Part shown: one piece after another, positions 41,991-49,596 of the stretch | Layout: the number at the start of each line of letters is the position of its first letter | Position numbering within the stretch: position 1 is the first letter of the stretch | NCBI RefSeq assembly: GCF_021391675.1 | Contig: NZ_CP090095.1 | Coordinates: forward strand, 3,911,501 to 3,975,500 | Source: Neorhizobium galegae | Lineage (GTDB): Bacteria; Pseudomonadota; Alphaproteobacteria; Rhizobiales; Rhizobiaceae | Direction: 5' to 3' | DNA: 64,000 bases | Notes under the pieces: model-generated | What the model was told of the DNA's origin: nothing | Database searches by the model: none | What the model saw: the letters and a program-made list of their open reading frames with translations, nothing else | Translations under genes and position numbers: made by a program

Positions 41991-42011
41991 GCGCCGCCCT
42001 GAAGGCGGCGC
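41991..42011 (-). terminator. terminator of small secreted protein gene
   Basis: Perfect 8-bp stem GCGCCGCC/GGCGGCGC with loop CTGAA, followed on the minus strand by TTTCGTTT. It sits 9 bp after the stop at 42020. Confidence 0.7.
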
Positions 42012-42019
42012 GGGAATGA

Positions 42020-42280
42020 TCAATTTGCCGGCTCGAGCTTATAAAAATCGCCGTCGCCGCCGCTCGACGACAGCCGATATCGCCGCTCCGCTTTCGGAAT
42101 GCTGCCGGTACTCATCCGATCGACGGGCTTCGCCAAGCGCGGTTTGAAGGGTGCCAGTGTCGCGTCGGGAGCGGCAACGTCCTTCCGGACACCTTCATAA
42201 TAGTCGCCTTCCGCCTTTACGACGACCGGCAGGATGAGTGCGAAAGCAATGGGCAGGACAAGTCCCAATATCCGTATCAT
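42020..42280 (-). CDS. small secreted protein with EGDYY motifs, copy A
   Basis: An 86-residue protein. Residues 1-~23 form a signal peptide (MIRILGLVLPIAFALILPVVVKA). The mature part begins EGDYYEGV, has a central STGSIP and ends with GDGDFYKLEPAN. A second 86-residue protein at 49174-49434 has the same plan and length, so the two form a family. ATG 42280 has AGGA at suitable spacing. No function is known to me; the paired acidic/Tyr motifs could bind metal or surface polymers. A strong terminator follows the gene. Confidence 0.75.
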   Translation of the reverse strand: MIRILGLVLPIAFALILPVVVKAEGDYYEGVRKDVAAPDATLAPFKPRLAKPVDRMSTGSIPKAERRYRLSSSGGDGDFYKLEPAN

Positions 42281-42428
42281 GTTGAATTCCTTTCCATGGT
42301 GTTGAAATCGGTGAAGGCTATCCTTCGCCGCGCACCTTTGACGAAACCGGGGAAAAGAGATTTTGCGAACCAATCGCACTTTTTACGTTTTGTCTGTCTC
42401 GCCTCGGCAAGCGAGTGTCGCCGCGCCC

Positions 42429-42467
42429 GAAAACAAAACCGGCCGCTCTTGATGGAAGAGCGGCCGG
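42429..42467 (-). terminator. strong orphan terminator (possible sRNA 3' end)
   Basis: A perfect 12-bp stem (CCGGCCGCTCTT / AAGAGCGGCCGG) with a 5-base loop is followed on the minus strand by TTTTGTTTTC. No minus-strand protein gene ends here, so it may terminate an untranslated transcript. Confidence 0.7.
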
Positions 42468-42674
42468 CTTGCGGGACGGCGGGTGGGGGAGGACATGTCC
42501 CATGATGCGCCAGGGAGGGGACTGAGCGCATTCAATGGCCAGACTGGGGAGGGAACAGGCCGGCCACGTCTGCCATCGCAGGAAGAAAGCTAAATCATCC
42601 GGATCGCGATGAATTGAAGGATTCGATCTTGCGAGCCCTTGCGCCGGGATTGGCTCGGCGGCGGACCGAACGGC

Positions 42675-42711
42675 AAAAAAGAGCCGCCTTCGAAAAGATC
42701 GAAGACGGCTC
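42675..42711 (-). terminator. second orphan terminator (possible sRNA 3' end)
   Basis: A 13-bp stem with one mismatch (42681-42693 with 42699-42711), followed on the minus strand by TTTTTT. Again there is no minus-strand protein gene upstream of it. Confidence 0.65.
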
Positions 42712-43056
42712 AGGAAGGATCCGCGTTCCGCAGATCCGAGCTCAACGCTCGGCGGAAGCGTCGAGCTCACCAGGGAAGAGAAGCCGATGGGAGGGAGCCG
42801 GCTAATCACCATGGACAGAACCTATTCGATCCCGTTCTGGCCGGCATGAAGGATTCTGCTGTTTCTTGAATGTCCTGCGCACCGGTTGCAGTGGCGTCTC
42901 TTGCGAGTGTCCGCCTATGGGGGCGCGACCACCAATGATTGAAAATTCCAAGATATCGATGCGCCCGGCGCCCACGATGCCCGTGCATTTAGCGGGCAGC
43001 GCGTTCTTCCCGAACGCGTCGCGGCCGCATTACTTTTCACGCACAGGAGCGCACAT

Positions 43057-43620
43057 ATGAGCAAGAAAGCATTGATCGTGGTGGACATCCAGAACGACTA
43101 TTTTCCGGACGGCAAATGGCCGCTTGTCGGCGTGGAAGCTGCCGCGCAGAACGCCGCAAAACTCATCGCCGCCGCCCGTGCGCAAGACGACCTCGTCGTC
43201 CACATCCGGCACGAATTCCCGACCATGGACGCGCCCTTTTTCCAGCCCGGAACCGAAGGGACGGCCATCCATCCCTCCGTAATCAACCTGCCTACCGAAC
43301 ATGTCGTGCTCAAGAACTACATCAACTCCTTCCGCGAGACCGATCTCAAGGAACACCTGGATGCACACGGCATCGAGGAGGTGATCGTCTGCGGCAACAT
43401 GAGCCACATGTGCGTCGATGCAGTAACCCGCGCCTCGAACGATTTCGGCTACAAGGTGACCGTGGTGCACGACGCCTGCGCCTCGCGCGACCTGGAATTC
43501 GACGGGGTTCAGGTCCCTGCCCGCTTCGCCCACGCGGCCTTCATGGCGGCACTCGGCTTCGCTTACGCCAACATGACCTCGACGGGCGATTATCTGCAGG
43601 CATTCGCTAAGGCTGCCTGA
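43057..43620 (+). CDS. cysteine hydrolase (isochorismatase/nicotinamidase family)
   Basis: A 187-residue enzyme with the complete catalytic set: Asp in LIVVDIQNDYF, Lys in VVLKNYINSF and the nucleophile Cys in CGNMSHMCVDAV. It also has the cis-peptide region typical of isochorismatase-fold hydrolases. The sequence YFPDGKWPL near the N-terminus is common in a subgroup annotated as cysteine hydrolases of unknown substrate. It is the second enzyme of this family in the window but not a close copy of the one at 40380. It precedes the catalase gene by 72 bp, with a GC hairpin between them. Confidence 0.92.
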   Translation: MSKKALIVVDIQNDYFPDGKWPLVGVEAAAQNAAKLIAAARAQDDLVVHIRHEFPTMDAPFFQPGTEGTAIHPSVINLPTEHVVLKNYINSFRETDLKEHLDAHGIEEVIVCGNMSHMCVDAVTRASNDFGYKVTVVHDACASRDLEFDGVQVPARFAHAAFMAALGFAYANMTSTGDYLQAFAKAA

Positions 43621-43692
43621 TCTCCACGCATTTCGTCTTCATCGTAACGACGGACGCCGCAGCGCCGGCGTCCCCCAAGAGAGGGGGAATCC

Positions 43693-45147
43693 ATGTCTCG
43701 CAAACCGCTTACCCACGCAAACGGCGCACCGGTCGTCGACAATCTCAATATCCAGACGGCCGGACGCCGGGGACCGGCTCTGCTGCAGGACATCTGGCTG
43801 ATCGAAAAGCTCGCGCATTTCGATCGCGAAGTCATTCCCGAACGGCGGATGCACGCAAAAGGCTCCGGCGCATACGGCACCTTCACGGTCACGTCGGACA
43901 TCACCCGCTTCAGCAAGGCGAAGCTTTTCGGCGAGATCGGCAAGCGGACGCCGGTTTTCGTCCGCTTTTCGACTGTCGCCGGCGAACGAGGCGCCGCCGA
44001 CGCGGAGCGCGACATTCGCGGATTTGCCGTGAAGTTCTACACCGAGGAAGGTAACTGGGACATCGTCGGCAACAATACGCCGGTCTTCTTCTTCCGCGAT
44101 CCATTGCGCTTTCCCGACCTGAACCACGCGGTCAAGCGCGATCCGAGGACCGGGATGCGCAGCTCCAGCAACAATTGGGACTTCTGGACCCTGCTCCCGG
44201 AAGCGCTGCATCAGGTGACCATCGTGATGGGCGACCGCGGCACGCCGAAATCCTACCGCAGCATGCACGGCTTCGGTTCGCACACGTTCAGCTTCATCAA
44301 TGCAGATAACGAGCGGGTCTGGGTCAAATTCCATTTCCGTTGCCAGCAGACGATTGAAAGCCTGACCGACCAGGAGGCTGCATCCCTTATCGGCAGTGAT
44401 CGCGAAAGCCACCAGCGAGACCTTTACAATGCCATCGAGGCGGGCGACTTTCCGCGCTGGACGCTCTGCGTCCAGATCATGTCGGAGGAACAGGCGAGAA
44501 CGCACAGGCACAATCCTTTCGACCTCACCAAGGTCTGGCCGCATGCGGAATATCCGCTGATCGAGGTCGGGGAGCTGGAATTGAACCGCAACCCCGAGAA
44601 CGTCTTTGCGGAAGTCGAACAGGCTGCATTTTCTCCCGCCAATATCGTCCCCGGCATCGGCTTTTCGCCGGATAGAATGCTGCAGGCGCGGCTCTTTTCC
44701 TACGGAGATGCGCAGCGTTATCGGCTCGGCGTCAACTTCGCGCATATTCCCGTCAACGCGCCGAAATGCCCCTTCCACTCCTATCATCGTGACGGCGCAA
44801 TGCGAACCGACGGCAATCTCGGCTCCGTGGCGCACTATTATCCGAACTCGATGGGTGAATGGGAGACGGAAACCGGCTCGATCGAGCCGCTGCTCGAACT
44901 TGAGGGCCCTGCCACACACTGGGATCACCGGATCGACGACGATCATTTCGAACAGCCGGGAGCGCTTTTCCGCCTGATGCCCGCGGACGCACAACGGCGG
45001 CTGTTCGAAAACACCGCCCGCAGCATGGCCGGCGCAGGCCTGCATATCATGGACCGGCATATCGCGAACTGCGCCAAAGCGGATCCGGCCTATGGCGCGG
45101 GCGTCGCCGCAGCGCTCGGGATCTTCACGGCGCAGGTCGCGGAATGA
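43693..45147 (+). CDS. katA: catalase, small-subunit monofunctional haem type
   Basis: A 484-residue haem catalase, which decomposes hydrogen peroxide to water and oxygen. The active-site His is in [12 protein letters not shown] and the Asn in [14 protein letters not shown]. The proximal Tyr is in [15 protein letters not shown], the standard haem-ligand signature, and the length is that of clade 3 enzymes. AGAGAGGGGGA precedes ATG 43693. Its stop overlaps the next gene (ATGA), linking it with a membrane protein. Upstream cysteine hydrolase and downstream MarR regulator genes on the same strand suggest a stress-responsive operon. The symbol katA is used by similarity of type. Confidence 0.95.
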   Translation: MSRKPLTHANGAPVVDNLNIQTAGRRGPALLQDIWLIEKLAHFDREVIPERRMHAKGSGAYGTFTVTSDITRFSKAKLFGEIGKRTPVFVRFSTVAGERGAADAERDIRGFAVKFYTEEGNWDIVGNNTPVFFFRDPLRFPDLNHAVKRDPRTGMRSSSNNWDFWTLLPEALHQVTIVMGDRGTPKSYRSMHGFGSHTFSFINADNERVWVKFHFRCQQTIESLTDQEAASLIGSDRESHQRDLYNAIEAGDFPRWTLCVQIMSEEQARTHRHNPFDLTKVWPHAEYPLIEVGELELNRNPENVFAEVEQAAFSPANIVPGIGFSPDRMLQARLFSYGDAQRYRLGVNFAHIPVNAPKCPFHSYHRDGAMRTDGNLGSVAHYYPNSMGEWETETGSIEPLLELEGPATHWDHRIDDDHFEQPGALFRLMPADAQRRLFENTARSMAGAGLHIMDRHIANCAKADPAYGAGVAAALGIFTAQVAE

Positions 45148-46310
45148 TCCGGGAGACGATGGTGATCAAACGGCGAATCCCGTTGGCTGCCTTTTCTGGA
45201 GCGGCTCTCCTGTTTTACAACACGGCCGCCCAGGCCCACGTGAAGTGGTTCGCGCCTTATATCGTCGGCGCGCGCCCGAGACCCATCGCGACTGTCCTTG
45301 CCAATCCCTGGTTCTGGACCGGCATCGGGCTCGTGATCGCATTCTTCGCACTCACCCGCGTGATCGAAATGAACCGGTTCGGCGCCGCCGTCCACGACGG
45401 ACTTGACTACGTTTCGGCACCGCTCTGGCGAAGACTCGACGACTATGTGCGGGTAACGGTGGCCGCCTTTTTCGTCGCCATCTTTGCCGTCGGCGGCGTC
45501 TATCTGACGCCGGACCTCAAGACCCCCGCGGAATGGGTGTCGTGGCTACAACTGCTTCTGGCGGCCTGCATATTCTCCCGCCGTACGATGCCGATCGCCG
45601 GCGCCGGCATCCTCCTCCTCTGGCTCCTGGCGCTGCGCGATTACGATCTCTTCCATCTCTTCGATTACCTGGCGCTGGGAGTAGGCGTCGCAGTCTACCT
45701 GATCCTGGAGCCGATCAAAGACGAGGCGTGGCGGTCCCATCGTTTCGAAGCTCTGCGCTGGGGCCTGGCGATCGCCCTCATGTGGTCGAGCCTCGAAAAA
45801 TTCGCCTATCCGGACTGGTTCTATCCGCTGGTCGAGGAAAAGCCCTTCCTGACCTTCGGCCTGCCGCGCGATGTATTTATTCCGATGGCCGGCGTCGCCG
45901 AATTCACCATGGGCTTCGGCCTCCTGTGGACGCCGTTGATCCGCCGTCTCTCGGCCATCGCCCTGCTGGTGATCTTCACGGCGGCGATCTATCCGTTCGG
46001 TCGGGTCGATCTCATCGGCCACGGCCTGATCATGGCGATCCTGGTCGCCGTGGCCTGCGACCAATGCCGCGTCACGCGCTTCCTTCCGAACATCAAGATC
46101 CATCTTCCCGCCATTCCCGCGGGACTGATGGCCGCGCTCGTCGTCTTCACCGGCGCCTATTGGGGTCTCCATCTCGCCTTTTACGGGCCGGCGGGTTTCA
46201 CCGGTCCGCCGCGCATGGACCACGCGACCCATTCGCACAATCCGGAACAGCCGCATGGACCGGGTGCTGAAGGCATCGGCGCCCCACCGACGAAAGAGAG
46301 CGGGCAGTGA
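45144..46310 (+). CDS. multi-pass membrane protein (DoxX-like), catalase-coupled
   Basis: A 388-residue integral membrane protein. It begins with a signal-like segment ([22 protein letters not shown]) followed by HVKWFAPY. It then has about eight hydrophobic helices, including [16 protein letters not shown] and [22 protein letters not shown], and a His/Pro-rich tail ([15 protein letters not shown]). The second half ([38 protein letters not shown]) resembles DoxX-type membrane oxidoreductases. ATG 45144 overlaps the catalase stop. It may link peroxide stress to the membrane or a quinone pool. Function is inferred. Confidence 0.8.
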   Translation: MIRETMVIKRRIPLAAFSGAALLFYNTAAQAHVKWFAPYIVGARPRPIATVLANPWFWTGIGLVIAFFALTRVIEMNRFGAAVHDGLDYVSAPLWRRLDDYVRVTVAAFFVAIFAVGGVYLTPDLKTPAEWVSWLQLLLAACIFSRRTMPIAGAGILLLWLLALRDYDLFHLFDYLALGVGVAVYLILEPIKDEAWRSHRFEALRWGLAIALMWSSLEKFAYPDWFYPLVEEKPFLTFGLPRDVFIPMAGVAEFTMGFGLLWTPLIRRLSAIALLVIFTAAIYPFGRVDLIGHGLIMAILVAVACDQCRVTRFLPNIKIHLPAIPAGLMAALVVFTGAYWGLHLAFYGPAGFTGPPRMDHATHSHNPEQPHGPGAEGIGAPPTKESGQ

Positions 46311-46354
46311 AAGGCGGGCGTTCGCATAAATTTCGCGACAGGGCTTGCAATTAT

Positions 46355-46367
46355 ATAGGAGTCCTAT
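46355..46367. promoter_or_regulatory. perfect inverted repeat before the MarR gene
   Basis: ATAGGA-G-TCCTAT, a 13-bp perfect palindrome, is centred 20 bp upstream of the MarR start in an A/T-rich stretch. Position and symmetry suit a MarR autoregulatory operator. Confidence 0.5.
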
Positions 46368-46380
46368 CTATATCAAAGCT

Positions 46381-47025
46381 ATGGAAACGCCGACCGATCC
46401 CACCGCTATCGAACATCGCATCCTGGAAGGAATCGCCCGGCTCGCGACGGCCTTGCGGGCAGAAGACTGGGAGCGCTCACGGGCGGCGGGCGTCAACCCG
46501 ACCCAATATGCCATCCTCCAACATCTGGAGGGACGGCGTGAAGGGGCGGGGGTCAAGGAAATAGCCGCTCAACTCGGCGTATCCCCGCCGACGGCGACGG
46601 ACTCCATCCAGGCGCTCGAACGGAAAGCGCTGGTTGAGAAGGCCGAAGACCAACGCGACAGGCGTGCAACGCGTGTGCGGCTGACAACGGCCGGCCGCAC
46701 CGCTCTCGAAACCGGGGATGCGCTTGCAGGCGCGCTGCGGAATACCACCGAAGGCCTGCCTGCAGCCGAAAAGCAGGGCCTGCTGGTGACCCTGGTGTCG
46801 ATGATCCGCAGCCTGCAGGAACAGGGGGCGATCCCGGTTCAGCGCATGTGCGTAAGCTGCCGGTTTTTCCGGCCCTATGCCCACCCGGACGCCTCGCGTC
46901 CGCACCATTGTGATTTCGTAAACGCGGCCTTTGGCCAGAGCGAGCTGCGCATCGATTGCCGCGATCACGCCGTAGCCGATCCTGCCTCCCGGGCTGCCAC
47001 CTGGAAGGTCTTTGAAAGAGGATAA
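46381..47025 (+). CDS. MarR-family regulator with C-terminal Cys/His cluster
   Basis: A 214-residue protein. Residues ~1-145 are a MarR winged helix (AGVKEIAAQLGVSPPTATDSIQALERKALVEKAEDQRDRR split across the recognition helix and wing). The last ~55 residues add CVSCRFF, HHCDF and IDCRDH, a Cys4/His cluster absent from ordinary MarR proteins that could bind zinc or an iron-sulfur centre. It lies between the catalase/membrane pair and a secreted protein. A palindrome just upstream suggests autoregulation. Redox or metal sensing controlling this peroxide-related locus is a reasonable inference. Confidence 0.88.
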   Translation: METPTDPTAIEHRILEGIARLATALRAEDWERSRAAGVNPTQYAILQHLEGRREGAGVKEIAAQLGVSPPTATDSIQALERKALVEKAEDQRDRRATRVRLTTAGRTALETGDALAGALRNTTEGLPAAEKQGLLVTLVSMIRSLQEQGAIPVQRMCVSCRFFRPYAHPDASRPHHCDFVNAAFGQSELRIDCRDHAVADPASRAATWKVFERG

Positions 47026-47067
47026 CTGAAACCCTCCAGGCACTCCGGAGAAAGAAGGAGACTATCA

Positions 47068-47784
47068 ATGATCAGGACGTTTGCAGCCGGCGGGCTCACC
47101 GCCGGGGCGCTGGTTCTTTGCCTCGGCACGGCCGCGGCCCATTCGATCGAGACGGCACCGAACCAGGCGGTAAAGGCCTCGTTGGACATTATCGAGACGA
47201 CGATCGTCACGCAAAAGGACGCCGCCATATTCACCACCCGAGTTCGCGGTGAAGCGGGTTCGGAAAAGCCCGAGGCGACGGGCAAGTTCGCCGGTTCGCA
47301 GGTTTACGCCTATGTCTGGCCGACCAGCCTCAACAGCGGCGATATCGGCTTCGACAAGGATCGCGGCATCGTCGCGCTCGCCGTGACCTTCCATCCGGAC
47401 TTCGACGATGCCGCCGCCGGCGGCAGGAACCGCGATGTCTGGCACCCGCACTGGGTCGTGCTGGCCGAAGACAAGGCCTGCGGCGGCGGCCTCAAGGTGA
47501 TCGATATTCCGGAGGGTGCCAAACCCAAGGTTCCGCCGACCTGGCCGAACGTGCCTCTTCTCATCGACAGCCCCAACTACAAGACGACGTTCAAGGGCAA
47601 TGCAGTCGATGTCGCCATCCCGCTCTCGCTGCTCGGCGGCATCGTCGGCTCCTCCTATGACGGCGTGACCGCCGGCCTGAAGGTGAACGGCAATCTGCAC
47701 GCGCCGCTTCTATGCGTCGACAACGTCTTCAAGGTGGCGTCGGGCAATCTCAGCCTGCCCGGCAAGGTAATCCCTCCGAAGTGA
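47068..47784 (+). CDS. secreted hypothetical protein
   Basis: A 238-residue protein with an N-terminal signal peptide (MIRTFAAGGLTAGALVLCLGTAAA, cleavage before HS). The mature part is beta-rich, with two cysteines far apart (KACGGG and LLCVDN) that might form a disulfide, and a WHPHWVV segment. I do not recognise the family. It starts at 47068 with AGGAG upstream, 42 bp after the MarR gene, so it is probably regulated by it. Confidence 0.75.
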   Translation: MIRTFAAGGLTAGALVLCLGTAAAHSIETAPNQAVKASLDIIETTIVTQKDAAIFTTRVRGEAGSEKPEATGKFAGSQVYAYVWPTSLNSGDIGFDKDRGIVALAVTFHPDFDDAAAGGRNRDVWHPHWVVLAEDKACGGGLKVIDIPEGAKPKVPPTWPNVPLLIDSPNYKTTFKGNAVDVAIPLSLLGGIVGSSYDGVTAGLKVNGNLHAPLLCVDNVFKVASGNLSLPGKVIPPK

Positions 47785-47993
47785 CAAAAGCGCCGGCCCG
47801 TCGACTGCCATCGGCGGACCGGCCATGTTCCACCCTCCAGGCAAGAGAGAAAGAACAGGCCGGAATTATCGTCTTTGCCCGCGAGAACGCAACCGGCAAC
47901 ACCATGCCGGCGACCGTACGCAGGACCTGCCGGCCACTGCCTGAAGATTTCGCCTCCAACCGCCGCGCCGGCCTGCGACCCCGCACGGCAAAA

Positions 47994-48022
47994 GGGCGGG
48001 CCGTTTCCTTTCCGGCCCGCCC
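47994..48022 (+). promoter_or_regulatory. GC-rich hairpin before the thioredoxin-like gene
   Basis: A 9-bp stem GGGCGGGCC/GGCCCGCCC with an 11-base loop ends 21 bp before the start at 48044. It lacks a U-tract, so it is more likely an mRNA structure at the 5' end than a terminator. Confidence 0.35.
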
Positions 48023-48043
48023 GCCTTCCCCAGGAGAAAGACG

Positions 48044-48613
48044 ATGTCCCCATCCGCAACCCTCTTCGCGCCCGAACTCGCGGTCAGCGAGTGGTTCAAT
48101 ACCGCCCATCCCCTTACCCTCTCCGACCTGCGCGGGCAGGTCGTGTTCCTGCATGCGTTCCAGCTTCTCTGCCCCGGCTGCGTCTCGGAAGCGCTGCCGC
48201 AGCTGCGCCGCATCGAGCAGGTCTTCCGCGGCACCGAACTTCAGATCATCGGCCTGCACACGGTTTTCGAACATCACGACGCCATGACGCCGGTGACTCT
48301 CAAGGCATTCATCCACGAATATCGGCTGACGACGCCGATCGGCGTCGATCTGCATGACGGGACGTCCGACGTTCCCGTCACCATGCGCCGCTACTGCTTT
48401 CGCGGCACCCCCTCCTCGGTGCTGATCGGGCGCGACGGATCCATCCTCCACCACGCATTCGGCGTGGAAGACGACATTGTCGTCGGCGCCCGGATTGCAA
48501 CGGCCCTCGCCTCCCCCATCCCCGAGAAGCTGCACATTCCGGAAGGAAATGCGCAGCCGGACGGTTGCGAGGACGGAACCTGCGCGGCGCCATCAGCCGT
48601 GGCAAATGCTTGA
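48044..48613 (+). CDS. thioredoxin-fold (TlpA/AhpC-like) redox protein
   Basis: A 189-residue protein with a thioredoxin-like fold. The active-site motif LLCPGCV (CxxC) follows the first strand DLRGQVVFLHAFQ, and the cis-Pro region is FRGTPSSVLIGRDGSILH. There is no signal peptide, so it is cytoplasmic. The C-terminus adds a small Cys pair (DGCEDGTC). It is probably a disulfide reductase or peroxidase-type protein in the same stress locus as the catalase. It starts at ATG 48044 with CAGGAG upstream. Confidence 0.85.
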   Translation: MSPSATLFAPELAVSEWFNTAHPLTLSDLRGQVVFLHAFQLLCPGCVSEALPQLRRIEQVFRGTELQIIGLHTVFEHHDAMTPVTLKAFIHEYRLTTPIGVDLHDGTSDVPVTMRRYCFRGTPSSVLIGRDGSILHHAFGVEDDIVVGARIATALASPIPEKLHIPEGNAQPDGCEDGTCAAPSAVANA

Positions 48614-48685
48614 ATGAGCCAAACCTGCAAGATGATCGGGGCGTCGCTGCGTAACCTTTGGTGAAATACCGCAAAGGAGATGCTC

Positions 48686-48964
48686 ATGAAGCGCAATCGC
48701 CCTCAAAGCTCGAATGAAGTCTCGGTCAGCCTTGCACTGCCGATCGGTCTCTACGGGCTGGCCGTCTGCGGGGTGGTCGCCTACCTCGCCTTCGGCCAGC
48801 CGGCCCAGCAGCCCCTGCGGGTTTTCCTTCCGGAGCAGCCGAAGGCTCAGAAGACTCTCCAGGCGGCCATCTGTGGCGGGGGCAATGTCGGAGCCGCATC
48901 CAACCGGCTGGACCAGAACACCGCCGCTCCCACCGGGGCCGACTTGCGCATGAAATGCGCTTGA
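48686..48964 (+). CDS. small single-pass membrane protein
   Basis: A 92-residue protein with a basic N-terminus, one membrane segment (VSLALPIGLYGLAVCGVVAYLAFG) and a periplasmic tail with two cysteines (AAICGGGN; MKCA at the end). ATG 48686 is chosen over 48680 because AAAGGAG then has proper spacing. It follows the thioredoxin-like gene by 72 bp on the same strand. Family unknown to me. Confidence 0.6.
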   Translation: MKRNRPQSSNEVSVSLALPIGLYGLAVCGVVAYLAFGQPAQQPLRVFLPEQPKAQKTLQAAICGGGNVGAASNRLDQNTAAPTGADLRMKCA

Positions 48965-49086
48965 CTGACTGGTGCGATAACCGTCGACATTCGTCCTTCC
49001 GGACGGGTTTCGGCGGCTATTCCCGTTGATTACCTTGACCTCGGAAATCCACATCACCGGCTGGCAAGTTAAAACCTTTTCCGCCG

Positions 49087-49134
49087 TTCAAAAAAATTCA
49101 CGTCGGTTACCGGGCCATAGGCCGGTAACCGACG
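49087..49134 (-). terminator. terminator of second EGDYY-protein gene
   Basis: A perfect 13-bp stem (CGTCGGTTACCGG with CCGGTAACCGACG, 49101-49113 and 49122-49134), followed on the minus strand by TGAATTTTTTTG. It lies 40 bp after the stop at 49174. Confidence 0.75.
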
Positions 49135-49173
49135 TGTTGCGACCGTTTATCGGTGTCTTGAATGAGCCGCCGT

Positions 49174-49434
49174 TCAGCGCGGGCCGACGCCTTCGTAGTA
49201 GTCGCCTTCATCGCCGATGATGCGGTTGTCGCGCGAGGTGGAGGCGCGAGACATGCTGCTGTGGGCGATGCTGCCGGTGTGGAATAAGTCGATGGCCGGA
49301 GACTTGGAAGCGGGAGCAGACTGCGACCTCGCGGGGCCGAAGCCGGAGTAGTAGTCGCCTTCGTCCGCGCGGACGATGCCGGCAACTGCCGAGAAGGAAA
49401 GTACGAGAAGGGCGGTCTTGATGAGGGTATTCAT
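49174..49434 (-). CDS. small secreted protein with EGDYY motifs, copy B
   Basis: An 86-residue protein with signal peptide (MNTLIKTALLVLSFSAVAGIVRA). The mature protein begins DEGDYYSGFGP, has FHTGSIAHS in the middle and ends GDEGDYYEGVGPR. It matches the protein at 42020-42280 in length, motif positions and gene layout, including a strong terminator. ATG 49434 is preferred over a TTG at 49449; GGAGAG precedes it. Function unknown. The conserved repeat of the same acidic Tyr-Tyr motif at both ends of the mature chain suggests a binding role. Confidence 0.75.
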   Translation of the reverse strand: MNTLIKTALLVLSFSAVAGIVRADEGDYYSGFGPARSQSAPASKSPAIDLFHTGSIAHSSMSRASTSRDNRIIGDEGDYYEGVGPR

Positions 49435-49596
49435 GATGTTGCTCTCCAATCGGTTGGCATCGGATGATCCCGATGACAGGAAATCTACGGAAAGCGGCGG
49501 CTGGGATATTTTAGATAGGTGCCGTCAGTTGATGATTTCAATCACGAAAAGAATTTGCCGTCGAAAACCGACAGGTCGATCGGCGAAGATGAAGCA

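Larger units (their letters stand above)
42281..43056. other. long intergenic region with two minus-strand terminators
   Basis: About 775 bp without a credible protein gene. It holds the two terminator hairpins listed at 42429-42467 and 42675-42711, and a further imperfect 12-bp stem at about 42739-42768. The open frames across it are rich in Pro/Arg/Ser and lack ribosome binding sites. Confidence 0.5.

Noticed and set aside
43639..45060. 473-codon open frame on the minus strand
   Set aside because: Antisense to the catalase gene, whose family signatures are unmistakable.
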